From SIG673 sp964520875 (GTDB lineage: Bacteria; Bacillota; Clostridia; Oscillospirales; CAG-272): a DNA stretch of 20,787 nucleotides. Each line of letters starts with the position of its first letter. Positions within the stretch are counted from its first letter, which is position 1. The notes beneath the pieces were generated by a model. It did no database searches. It was not told where the DNA came from and saw only the letters and a list, made by a program, of their open reading frames with translations. Location: positions 1-20,787 of the forward strand of contig CAZFQJ010000014.1 of the NCBI GenBank assembly GCA_964520875.1, given 5' to 3'. The translations under genes were made by a program, and so were the position numbers. Below are positions 6,933 to 13,680 of this stretch, piece after piece.

Positions 6933-7799
6933 ATGAGGTACGTTATAGTTACGGGAATGAGCGGCGCGGGAAAGAGCGCCGCGGCGGGAGCGCTTGAGGA
7001 TATGGGCTTTTACTGCATAGATAATATGCCCGTTGCGCTTATTCCGAAGTTTGCCGAGCTTTATTCGCAGACGGGCGCGAGACGCTCTGATGTCGCGTTT
7101 ATCATAGACGTAAGAGGCGAGACGGATTTTTCTCCGCTGATAAACGAGATAAGCTCGCTTAAAGGCGCGGGCTACGATTGCAAGGTGCTCGTTATCGATT
7201 GCTCGGATAACGTTATCATAAACAGGTATAAGGAGACGAGGCGTATACATCCGCTTTCGGCGCTCTATAACCTTACCATTTCCGACGCTCTTCGCGAGGA
7301 GCGCGAGCGCCTTCGCGGTATGTTCGAGATCGCGGATTATCGGATAGATACTACCTATCAGTCGGTAGGTCAGACCAAGGAACAGATACAGAATATCTTT
7401 AGCCCGGCGACGAAACGTTCGATGACTATAAACGTGGTCTCGTTCGGATTCAAATACGGAAGCGTTGCGGAGGCGGACCTCGTGTTCGACGTTAGATGCT
7501 TTCCGAACCCCTTCTGGGTCCCGGAGCTCAGAGCTCTTACCGGGCTTGACGCTCCGGTAAGAGAATACGTTATGGAAAAGCCTCAGACGGTCACGTTTCT
7601 TGAAAAACTGTATGATATGATAGATTATCTTTTGCCTTTGTACGCTTCGGAGGGTAAAAAGCAACTTACGGTAGCTATCGGGTGCACCGGCGTAAAGCAC
7701 CGTTCCGTGGCTATCGCGGAGGCGCTTTCTACCAACTTAAGGGAGCGCGGAGAAAACGTATCGGTAACGCACAGAGATATCAAGATAAAGACGAATTAA
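6933..7799 (+). CDS. rapZ: RapZ/YvcJ family nucleotide-binding protein
   Basis: A 288-residue P-loop protein of the RapZ (YvcJ) family, full length for the family. The Walker A motif GMSGAGKS is at residues 8-15; the following IDNMP and FIIDVRGE segments are typical. The C-terminal half has FGFKYG, DVRCFPNPFWVPELR and AIGCTGVKHRSVAI, the conserved RapZ signatures, with Val where Gly is common in the CTGG element. In E. coli RapZ steers RNase E to the GlmZ small RNA and so tunes amino-sugar synthesis; in Bacillus the homologue binds and hydrolyses GTP and affects competence. AAGGAAGG lies 14 bases before the ATG, slightly far. Bacillota usually carry it beside yvcK and whiA, but here it stands alone with its own promoter, convergent with a racemase gene. 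Confidence 0.93.
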   Translation: MRYVIVTGMSGAGKSAAAGALEDMGFYCIDNMPVALIPKFAELYSQTGARRSDVAFIIDVRGETDFSPLINEISSLKGAGYDCKVLVIDCSDNVIINRYKETRRIHPLSALYNLTISDALREERERLRGMFEIADYRIDTTYQSVGQTKEQIQNIFSPATKRSMTINVVSFGFKYGSVAEADLVFDVRCFPNPFWVPELRALTGLDAPVREYVMEKPQTVTFLEKLYDMIDYLLPLYASEGKKQLTVAIGCTGVKHRSVAIAEALSTNLRERGENVSVTHRDIKIKTN

Positions 7800-7836
7800 G
7801 ATATAAAGTGCTATTTGTGAAATCCGAGTGGAAATA

Positions 7837-8580
7837 TTATGTGAATAAAATTGGGATCCGCGGCTTTTCGCATGCTTCTATGCAGCTTGCCGCGAGGACC
7901 GAAAGAGAATCGGATATTCTGTCTTTAAGCTCGGACCGATTGAGAGAACGGTCATTTATGACGGAAATGGAAAGCTCTGTGCAACCGGTGATGACTCCGT
8001 CGGAAACGCGCAAAGCTTTTTCTATTATGTCGGAGACGCTTCGGAGATCGCCGCTTTTTATGAGCCTTATCTCGTTTCCGAGTCTGTTTATATCGCTCTT
8101 TTTCGGGATAACGCATGCGATACCGAGCTTTCTTAGCTTTTTTATGTATATCTCGGAACGGTACGTTCCTTCTGTTGCAAGCAGTGTCACGCTCCTAAAA
8201 CCGCGCTTTTTGCAATTTTCGCATACTTTATCTGTCATATCTATTATCTTGACGCCCGCTTTGGCGGAACTTGATATATTTTCCGAAAAAACGTGCGCGG
8301 TGTTGCACGGCATGGCAATAACGCTTGCTCCCATGCTTTCGAGCCTTGAAAGCGAGTCGAGTATAGAAGGGAGCGGACTTTTTCCGCCGCCGCGGATATA
8401 TTCGCTCCTGTCGGGGCGGACGCAGTTGCCGTCAAGTATTATCGGGATATGGCCGCGGTCGTCGCTTGAAACCGTGTGGCGGTGTATGAGCGAGATCAGC
8501 TCTCCGTCAACGAGCGGACCCATTCCGCCTATTATTCCCAAAACGGGTATATCTTTATCTATATCAATAAATGAGTTCAT
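7837..8580 (-). CDS. Aspartate/glutamate racemase family protein
   Basis: A 247-residue, cofactor-independent racemase of the Asp/Glu/hydantoin superfamily. Seen: the N-terminal GIIGGMGP motif (about 15-22) that marks the aspartate racemase branch, the first catalytic Cys92 in MPCNTAH and the second, Cys200, in GCTELS. Such enzymes interconvert L- and D-amino acids by a two-base thiol mechanism in the cytoplasm; D-Asp is used in peptidoglycan cross-bridges of some Bacillota. The substrate is inferred, not proven. The ATG at 8580 directly abuts the comEC ATG at 8581, and I see no ribosome binding site upstream, so translation may start weakly or from a leaderless message. The end is 37 bases from rapZ in convergent orientation, with no obvious terminator. 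Confidence 0.85.
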   Translation of the reverse strand: MNSFIDIDKDIPVLGIIGGMGPLVDGELISLIHRHTVSSDDRGHIPIILDGNCVRPDRSEYIRGGGKSPLPSILDSLSRLESMGASVIAMPCNTAHVFSENISSSAKAGVKIIDMTDKVCENCKKRGFRSVTLLATEGTYRSEIYIKKLRKLGIACVIPKKSDINRLGNEIRLIKSGDLRSVSDIIEKALRVSDGVITGCTELSISVINDRSLNRSELKDRISDSLSVLAASCIEACEKPRIPILFT

Positions 8581-10944
8581 ATGACATTAAATGACTTTAA
8601 AACGGTGAGTGAGATGAGTTTTATATCGAGGCTTTCCGCTCGTTTGAAGAACAGTCCGTTCTATTCCCGTCCGTTATGCTTGTTCTGTACTTTGTTTCTT
8701 TTGTCGGTGCTGGCTATCGGGGTATCTTACGTGTTGTTTTCCGCGCTTGCTTTTTGCGCTATCGTATATTCCGCGTTTCTTTTCGTGTATGACGGAAGAG
8801 AGGCGCATATCGTGTCTCCGCTTGCGCTTCTTGTTTTGACGGCGGTGCTTTTCGGAGCGCTCGTCTCGCTTCCGTGTGAGATAAGGGAACAAAAAGCGAA
8901 AAAGATGTGCGGCGACGGCAGAAATATCGAGATGACGGTAACGGAAACCGTTTACGATGAAGCGTTCGGGTGCGCGTATTACGTAAAGGTTACAAGGATG
9001 GACGGGACGTTTCTGAATGTCGGCGGTACGCTCGTGCTTTCGGAGCGGTATGAATTAAAAGAGTTCGACACGGTGACTGTGGTCGGCGATGTTGCTTATG
9101 CTTATTCTGAGCTTTTCGGCGCCGAGCTTCTTAACGCTAAGGCAAGCGGAAGCTGCCTTGATATTTCGGCTGAAACGGTGGAAAGTGTAACAAGCGAAGC
9201 GAGAAGCGGACCGAGGTATGCGCTATATCGTATAAGAAGCTTTCTTTGTGCGCGCTTTGAAAGACTGATAGGTGGTGAAGCTTCGTCGTATGCCAAGGCG
9301 CTTTTGATAGGAGAGAAGAGCGGACTTTCCGATGATTTTCGGAAGGATATGTCGGCGATCGGTGTTTCGCACATACTTGCCGTAAGCGGTATGCACCTTT
9401 CGATAATAGCCGCGATCGTTGGCTTTCTTGCGGATAGGACTTATGCCGGCAAAAAGACGAAACGCCTTCTGACGGCGCTCGGCGGTGTGATGTTTATGAC
9501 GGTAGCCGGTTTTTCGCCATCTGTTGTCAGAGCGGCGATAATGCTCGCGGTTTCCTCGCTTTCTGTATTTTTTGGCAGAAGGAGCGATTCGCTTACCTCT
9601 CTGCTCGTATCCGGAACGGTCATATGCGCCTTTTCTCCGAGGACGGCGCTTTCTTGCAGTTTTCTTTTGTCCTTTTTCGCTACGCTCGGACTTGTTCTGT
9701 GCGCGTCCGCCGCTTCGCTCGGACTTGCAAAGCGATTTTACATGTCGAGATTAAGGGATATGAGGCTTCCGATGAGGATTTTGCGCGGATTTCTCGGCTC
9801 TGTTTTCGTAAGCCTTTGCGCGACGGTATTTACCGCGCTCGTGCTTTCGGTATATTTCTCCGAGGTCTCGGTTTTTGCGGTTATTGCGAATTTATTCGCC
9901 GTTCCTTGTGCTTTTGTTTCCGTTTCGCTTGCGGTCGTGATAATCATATTCGGAGACGTGCCTCTCGTCGGAAGGGCGGCGTGCGCCGCTTTTCGTGCGG
10001 TCTACGCGCTCTTAAAGAGCTTTGCCGGATTTTGCTCAGATCATTTCGAAACGTCGTTTTCGCTTGAGTACGAATTTTTCGTTCCGATACTGCTTTTCGT
10101 TCTCTGCGCTGTCCTGTTTATGAGAATGAACGGCATAAGGAGCGTTACGGCTTTTACGGCGGTACTTCTTTCGGCTTCGCTGATATTCGTTACCTGCGTT
10201 CAGGTATATTCCGTTTATGTTTCCGACAGAAGCGAGGTTGTGTATCTTGCGGATAAAAATTCGGAAGCGTTTGTCGTATCGTCTGGAAGCGAGACCATGC
10301 TCGTGGATATCGGTAAGGGCGGAAAATCTCTTCCGCTCGTCGGAACCGAGATACTTCAAAAAGAATATTATGAGACCCGTATAGACGCCTTCATGCTCAC
10401 GCACTATCACAGTCTGCATATAGGGACCGTCCGTCATCTCGTTTATAATTACAGAATAAAACGTATATACGTTCCTGTGCCGGAGAGCGAAAACGACGAA
10501 AAGATATATAATAGCATGAAAAAATATCTTGCCGAGACGGAGACCGTCGTTTATACGAGGGGAGAAGATATAAAGGTCGGAAGGCTTACTGTGTCCACGT
10601 CCGAATATTCGGTGCTTGAACGTTCAACTCATCCGGTCATGGTCCTTCGTATATCCGACGGCGTCCGTTCTCTTCTTTGGGTCGGCTCGTCTGTGACGGA
10701 GGCGGACGCCGCTCTTCTTGCAAACAGGTGGCTCTCCGAAAGCTCGGTCGTGATCTGCGGTTGTCACGGTCCGAAGGAAAAGGAGAACATACCGTATTAT
10801 ACCGTTATCCAGAACGTGACGGAGATATTCGTTTCTCCTTACAGTATAGCCGACGGAGTCAAGCTTTTTTCGGGGATATATTACGAAACGCTTGAAGCGG
10901 ACGGCGGCGGAACGGTAAAGAAGCGCTTTTCTTTTGACGGATAG
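8581..10944 (+). CDS. comEC: ComEC/Rec2-like DNA-uptake channel protein with degenerate C-terminal metallo-beta-lactamase domain
   Basis: A 787-residue polytopic membrane protein. Order: N-terminal helices (about 30-115), an OB-like DUF4131 region (about 117-200), the Competence domain with LLIGEKSGLS and the diagnostic SHILAVSGMHLSI, many transmembrane segments to about 550, then a metallo-beta-lactamase-like domain. ComEC carries single-stranded DNA across the membrane, and its C-terminal domain is thought to degrade one strand. Here the metal motifs are altered: the DVGQGD element is replaced by ADKNSE (557-562), the HxxxDH-type motif reads HYHSLH (608-613) with Leu in place of Asp, and the HHG motif is CHG (728-730). 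The start may be the ATG at 8581 or the ATG at 8614 (residue 12), since neither has a strong ribosome binding site. It ends one base before the ddl stop codon. Confidence 0.9.
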   Translation: MTLNDFKTVSEMSFISRLSARLKNSPFYSRPLCLFCTLFLLSVLAIGVSYVLFSALAFCAIVYSAFLFVYDGREAHIVSPLALLVLTAVLFGALVSLPCEIREQKAKKMCGDGRNIEMTVTETVYDEAFGCAYYVKVTRMDGTFLNVGGTLVLSERYELKEFDTVTVVGDVAYAYSELFGAELLNAKASGSCLDISAETVESVTSEARSGPRYALYRIRSFLCARFERLIGGEASSYAKALLIGEKSGLSDDFRKDMSAIGVSHILAVSGMHLSIIAAIVGFLADRTYAGKKTKRLLTALGGVMFMTVAGFSPSVVRAAIMLAVSSLSVFFGRRSDSLTSLLVSGTVICAFSPRTALSCSFLLSFFATLGLVLCASAASLGLAKRFYMSRLRDMRLPMRILRGFLGSVFVSLCATVFTALVLSVYFSEVSVFAVIANLFAVPCAFVSVSLAVVIIIFGDVPLVGRAACAAFRAVYALLKSFAGFCSDHFETSFSLEYEFFVPILLFVLCAVLFMRMNGIRSVTAFTAVLLSASLIFVTCVQVYSVYVSDRSEVVYLADKNSEAFVVSSGSETMLVDIGKGGKSLPLVGTEILQKEYYETRIDAFMLTHYHSLHIGTVRHLVYNYRIKRIYVPVPESENDEKIYNSMKKYLAETETVVYTRGEDIKVGRLTVSTSEYSVLERSTHPVMVLRISDGVRSLLWVGSSVTEADAALLANRWLSESSVVICGCHGPKEKENIPYYTVIQNVTEIFVSPYSIADGVKLFSGIYYETLEADGGGTVKKRFSFDG

Positions 10945-11940
10945 TCAGATCAGCATTTTTTCGCAGAGCGTGTCGAAATCTATACCGCACGCCGCAGCTC
11001 CGAGAGGCAAAAGACTGGTCTTTGTCATTCCGGGCAGGGTGTTGGTCTCCAAAACGAAGAACTCTTCGCTTTCGCTATCAAGCAGTATATCTGTACGGCT
11101 GAAGTTTTTAAGCCCGAGAGCTTTGTGCGCGGAGATTGCAAGGCGCAGAGCTTTTTCCGTTTGCTCTGCGGATAAGTCCGCGGGAGTTACTTCCTCCGTG
11201 CGTCCGGGAATATATTTGTTTTCATAATCGTAAAAGCCTTGCTTCGGTATTATCTCCGTTACCGCAAGAGGGGCGTCGCAAAGGATGCCGACGGTGAATT
11301 CCCGTCCCGTTATCTTTTGCTCTATTATCAGCGTTTCGGCGCTTTGGGGTGCGTTCGTTTTTCGCTTTTCAAGGTCGAGGGCAAGCTCTCTTTCGTTTTC
11401 GGCAAAAGTTATTCCTACGCTTGAACCGCCGTTTGCGGGCTTTATCACACACGGAAATCCGACATGCTCGGGAAGCTCTTTTTCGTCGGTGTTGAAGAGT
11501 ACGTATCTCGGGGTAGGTATACCGTGAGCGGTATATACGCGCTTTGCCACGGCTTTGTCCATGGCAAGCGATGACGCGTGCGCGCCGCTTCCCGTGTATC
11601 TGACCCCGAGCGAGTCAAAAAGCGCTTGAAGACGCCCGTTCTCGCCGTTTCCGCCGTGCAGAGCCAGAAACACGATGTCCGACTCTTCGCATACGCGTAG
11701 CGCTCCCTCGGAGATCGTTTCGCGCTCCGAAAACGGAGCGGAACTTTCGATATCGACGCTTTTTTCGAGATCGTTTTTGTCCGTATGGAAATACGGTCTT
11801 GACGGCTCTGTCTCTTTTGCGGGATCGATCAACGCTGTTTTGTGACTGAGTCTGATGAGGGCCTCGGCGACGTTTCTGCCGGACGAGAGCGAGATGTCCC
11901 TTTCGGGACTTCTTCCGCCGGCAAGTACTGTTATGTTCAA
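10945..11940 (-). CDS. ddl: D-alanine--D-alanine ligase
   Basis: A 331-residue ATP-grasp ligase that joins two D-alanines for peptidoglycan precursors. Motifs: AGGRSPERDISL at the N terminus (7-18), ALHGGNGENGRLQ (93-105), the ATP-grasp core GFPCVIKPANGGSSVGITF, EQKITGREFTVGIL, and the C-terminal VLETNTLPGMTKTSL. GFYDYENKY (235-243) keeps Lys242-Tyr243; the Tyr is characteristic of D-Ala-D-Ala rather than D-Ala-D-Lac specificity, so intrinsic vancomycin resistance by this enzyme is not suggested. The start is a TTG at 11940: AAAGGAG lies nine bases before it, and the protein then begins exactly at the family's first strand. The open frame continues 56 codons further to 12108, but that stretch overlaps the SpoVM-like gene and has no ligase character. 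Confidence 0.92.
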   Translation of the reverse strand: MNITVLAGGRSPERDISLSSGRNVAEALIRLSHKTALIDPAKETEPSRPYFHTDKNDLEKSVDIESSAPFSERETISEGALRVCEESDIVFLALHGGNGENGRLQALFDSLGVRYTGSGAHASSLAMDKAVAKRVYTAHGIPTPRYVLFNTDEKELPEHVGFPCVIKPANGGSSVGITFAENERELALDLEKRKTNAPQSAETLIIEQKITGREFTVGILCDAPLAVTEIIPKQGFYDYENKYIPGRTEEVTPADLSAEQTEKALRLAISAHKALGLKNFSRTDILLDSESEEFFVLETNTLPGMTKTSLLPLGAAACGIDFDTLCEKMLI

Positions 11941-11949
11941 ATTGCGGAT

Positions 11950-11956
11950 CTCCTTT
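11950..11956 (-). promoter_or_regulatory. Ribosome binding site that fixes the ddl start
   Basis: AAAGGAG on the minus strand, nine bases before the TTG at 11940. It is the only strong site between spoVM and ddl and argues against the longer 387-residue reading. Confidence 0.75.
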
Positions 11957-12011
11957 TTTGCGTTTTGTGAACTGCGGGTCGCGTGATGACGTTCGAAAAT
12001 GCTTTTTTGCG

Positions 12012-12098
12012 TTACCTTTCTTTTGATTTTTTTATGTGAAACACCGTGCGTAAGACGGGCTTCAGTATACCGGGGGCTTTGACCACTACTATCTTCAA
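12012..12098 (-). CDS. spoVM: SpoVM-like sporulation peptide (28 residues, TTG start)
   Basis: A 28-residue peptide beginning MKIVVVKAPGILKPVLRTVF (first residue from TTG) and ending HIKKSKER. Compared from memory with B. subtilis SpoVM (26 residues), it aligns without gaps at Met1, Lys2, Lys7, Pro9, Leu12 and Arg17. SpoVM is an amphipathic helix that sits on the convex forespore membrane, recruits the coat ATPase SpoIVA and inhibits FtsH; Pro9 is important for localisation in Bacillus. AAAGGA lies 10 bases before the TTG. Gene context supports the call: in Bacillus spoVM lies downstream of rsgA, as here, with a small gene between. It is far below usual gene-calling length and is hidden inside a longer false extension of ddl. 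It implies an endospore-forming host. Confidence 0.82.
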   Translation of the reverse strand: MKIVVVKAPGILKPVLRTVFHIKKSKER

Positions 12099-12108
12099 TG
12101 TATCTCAT

Positions 12109-12114
12109 TCCTTT
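12109..12114 (-). promoter_or_regulatory. Ribosome binding site of spoVM
   Basis: AAAGGA on the minus strand lies 10 bases before the TTG at 12098. An ATG at 12108 is immediately beside it (no spacer) and is in the ddl frame, so the site favours the SpoVM reading. Confidence 0.65.
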
Positions 12115-12147
12115 CGTTTTCGGATTGTGTTTTCGGGGAAAAATAAG

Positions 12148-12339
12148 TCAGTCGGAGATCAGACAGATTACTCCGAAGGCAACTGCCGTCGCGGCGCAGA
12201 CCCCGACGAGTACGCATGAGGGGAGAAAGACCGTCAGAAGTATTCCGGCTCCGAAGGCGGGGAAGGCTATCGAGGCTATATTTCCTATCCCGGAACGCGG
12301 CGGACAGCAAAAATTGGGACAACGCTTCGTTTTGACCAC
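12148..12339 (-). CDS. Small Cys-rich hydrophobic protein between rsgA and spoVM, function unknown
   Basis: A 63-residue protein with a basic, cysteine-containing N terminus (KTKRCPNFCCPPR), then one long Gly/Ala/Val-rich hydrophobic region (about 20-61, including FPAFGAGILLTVFLPSC and a second stretch to VICLISD). A hairpin of two helices or a re-entrant membrane peptide is plausible. It reminds me of short, cysteine-containing membrane proteins common in Clostridia genomes, but I cannot name a family. The start must be at or after the GTG at 12339, because a TGA lies three codons upstream; AAAGGA is only one base from this GTG, so the start is poorly defined. It lies 49 bases upstream of spoVM on the same strand and may share its transcript, hence a possible sporulation link. 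Frame, composition and synteny support a real gene. Confidence 0.6.
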   Translation of the reverse strand: MVKTKRCPNFCCPPRSGIGNIASIAFPAFGAGILLTVFLPSCVLVGVCAATAVAFGVICLISD

Positions 12340-12351
12340 TTCCTTTCAGGA

Positions 12352-12360
12352 TATTATATG
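12352..12360 (-). promoter_or_regulatory. Candidate -10 element (CATATAATA), possibly sporulation-sigma type
   Basis: On the minus strand the sequence CATATAATA lies after the rsgA terminator and 12 bases before the GTG of the 63-residue gene. It contains TATAAT, but no good -35 for sigma-A is 17 bases upstream. It also fits a sigma-K -10 (CATA-N3-TA) and, with one mismatch, the sigma-E -10 (CATACAAT). With spoVM just downstream, a mother-cell promoter is attractive but unproven. Confidence 0.3.
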
Positions 12361-12396
12361 CCGGATCCGTCGGAAAGTTGTAGGGATAGCACGAAA

Positions 12397-12434
12397 GAAG
12401 CCTCGCGAAATCCGAAAGAATATCGTGAGGCTTC
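12397..12434 (-). terminator. Hairpin terminator after rsgA
   Basis: Arms 12397-12408 and 12423-12434 pair over 12 bases with a single mismatch around a 14-base loop, beginning 13 bases after the rsgA stop codon. On the minus strand it is followed by a short U-rich stretch (TTTCGT). It probably separates rsgA from the small gene and spoVM, at least partly. Confidence 0.55.
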
Positions 12435-12447
12435 AAACTATTTTAAA

Positions 12448-13407
12448 TTATTTTCTTGTTTTTGACGTCTGCCAAGGCCTTAGCTTTTTGATCTCTTCGT
12501 ATACGGTGACATAATTTGCGTGTCTTTCGGGCGGTATCTTTCCGTTTTCGACCGCTTCTATTACGGCGCAACCCTCTTCGCGAAGGTGGGTGCATTTGCG
12601 GTATCTGCAATCCGAGATATACGGTTCGAATTCGGGAAACAGACTTGCCACCTCGTCCTTTGTCAGCGAGTCTATCGTCGAAAGATCGAATATTCCGAAG
12701 CCCGGGGTGTCGGCAATGAAGGCGTCCTTTGAGTTTATATCATCTGAAACGGGATAGAGCGTTACGGCGCGCGTGGTGTGCTTTCCGCGTGCGGTCTTTC
12801 GGCTGACGTTGCCCGTGATTAGTGATAGCGACGGAAAGAGCGCGTTCATTATCGATGACTTTCCGACTCCGCTCTCGCCTGCGAATACCGCCGTGCAATC
12901 GCGTATCTCGCGCGATATGAAATTTTTCAGCTCCTCTATGCCGATGTCCTTTGCCGATGACGTTAAAAATACTTTATATCCGCTTTTTTCGTATATTTTC
13001 TTGATCTCGGCGGCTTTTCCCGGGTCAAGCTCGCATTTTGTCACAACTATCACGGAGACGGTGCCGTAATATTCGGCGGCGCATATCAGCTTGTCGATCG
13101 TTATGTACGACGGAGAAGGGTCTGCCGCCGCAACGGTTATAAAAAGCTTATCTATGTTCGCCGCAGGCGGTCTTCCGAAAAAGTTACTGCGCGGAAGTAT
13201 GGTCTCGATAGCGTTCCTTCCGCTATCCTCCTCCGTTACCGTGACGCGATCTCCCGGGTACGGCGATATCTTTTCGAATCTCAGACTTCCCCGCGCCGAG
13301 CAAGAGAGCGTCCTTCCGTCGCTTGCGAGCACCTTGTATAATCCCCCGACTCCCGAGAGCACGCGTCCCGTTATCGGCTCGCGGTCTTTTCTTTCCGTGT
13401 TTTCCAA
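12448..13407 (-). CDS. rsgA: Ribosome small subunit-dependent GTPase A
   Basis: A 319-residue circularly permuted GTPase that checks late 30S subunit assembly. An N-terminal OB domain (about 10-75) is followed by G4-G1-G3 order: G4 at TKCE (123-126), G1 GESGVGKSS (177-185), the Thr-rich G2 loop near 211, and G3 DTPG (233-236). The C-terminal zinc site is Cys267-x4-Cys272-x-His274-x5-Cys280. The G4 motif is normally NKxD; Thr for Asn and Glu for Asp here may weaken guanine specificity but similar variants occur in Clostridia. The start is a TTG at 13407 with GGAG eight bases upstream; there is no nearby ATG. It has its own promoter and hairpin terminator. In Bacillus rsgA also sits just upstream of spoVM (with rpe and thiN between), which matches this neighbourhood. 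Confidence 0.93.
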   Translation of the reverse strand: MENTERKDREPITGRVLSGVGGLYKVLASDGRTLSCSARGSLRFEKISPYPGDRVTVTEEDSGRNAIETILPRSNFFGRPPAANIDKLFITVAAADPSPSYITIDKLICAAEYYGTVSVIVVTKCELDPGKAAEIKKIYEKSGYKVFLTSSAKDIGIEELKNFISREIRDCTAVFAGESGVGKSSIMNALFPSLSLITGNVSRKTARGKHTTRAVTLYPVSDDINSKDAFIADTPGFGIFDLSTIDSLTKDEVASLFPEFEPYISDCRYRKCTHLREEGCAVIEAVENGKIPPERHANYVTVYEEIKKLRPWQTSKTRK

Positions 13408-13439
13408 AAAACGTTCTCCGATCTTTTTAATCTCTGTTA

Positions 13440-13468
13440 ATTATAACCCGAAACGGCGTAAAAATCAA
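13440..13468 (-). promoter_or_regulatory. Sigma-A-type promoter of rsgA
   Basis: On the minus strand TTGATT (13468-13463) and TATAAT (13445-13440) are separated by 17 bases, about 30 bases before the rsgA TTG start. Confidence 0.65.
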
Positions 13469-13485
13469 GAGCTTTTTGCATTAAA

Positions 13486-13501
13486 AACGCATTTTTGCGT
13501 T
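13486..13501. repeat. Short perfect hairpin between the divergent rsgA and gdpP promoters
   Basis: AACGCA and TGCGTT form a perfect 6-base stem around TTTT. It lies upstream of both promoters in the divergent 13408-13680 gap. It could be a regulator site or chance; no T-tract follows in either direction. Confidence 0.25.
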
Positions 13502-13551
13502 ATCTTGCCGCCATAAAAACTTTTTGTATATTATAAGTTTACAAAATAGAG

Positions 13552-13580
13552 TTAAAATCGTTACTAAATTATGATAAAAT
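13552..13580 (+). promoter_or_regulatory. Candidate promoter of the gdpP operon
   Basis: TTAAAA (13552-13557) and TAAAAT (13575-13580) are separated by 17 bases in an AT-rich stretch. A second candidate lies upstream, TTGCCG (13505-13510) with TATTAT (13529-13534) at 18 bases. Either gives a leader of 100 bases or more before gdpP, with GC-rich content from about 13610 that could fold, but I recognise no riboswitch. Confidence 0.35.
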
Positions 13581-13680
13581 ATAGCAAAGCTACCAAATGA
13601 GATAAAACCGAAAACGTCTCGCTTATGCCGCGTAAAGTGCGCGAAGGCAGGGCGTTTGGGATGACTTATACGGAGGAATT

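Noticed and set aside
7682..8584. 300-codon plus-strand frame opposite the racemase gene
   Set aside because: It is antisense to a frame with clear GIIGGMGP, MPCNTAH and GCTELS motifs; its own translation is Ser/Leu-rich without domain signals.
11941..12108. 56-codon N-terminal extension of ddl
   Set aside because: It lacks ligase similarity, overlaps the SpoVM-like gene in another frame, and its ATG has no usable spacing from AAAGGA, whereas the TTG at 11940 has AAAGGAG at nine bases.
12095..12436. 113-codon minus-strand frame across the rsgA terminator, small gene and spoVM
   Set aside because: It starts inside a terminator hairpin, has no recognisable features, and overlaps the hydrophobic 63-residue frame and spoVM.
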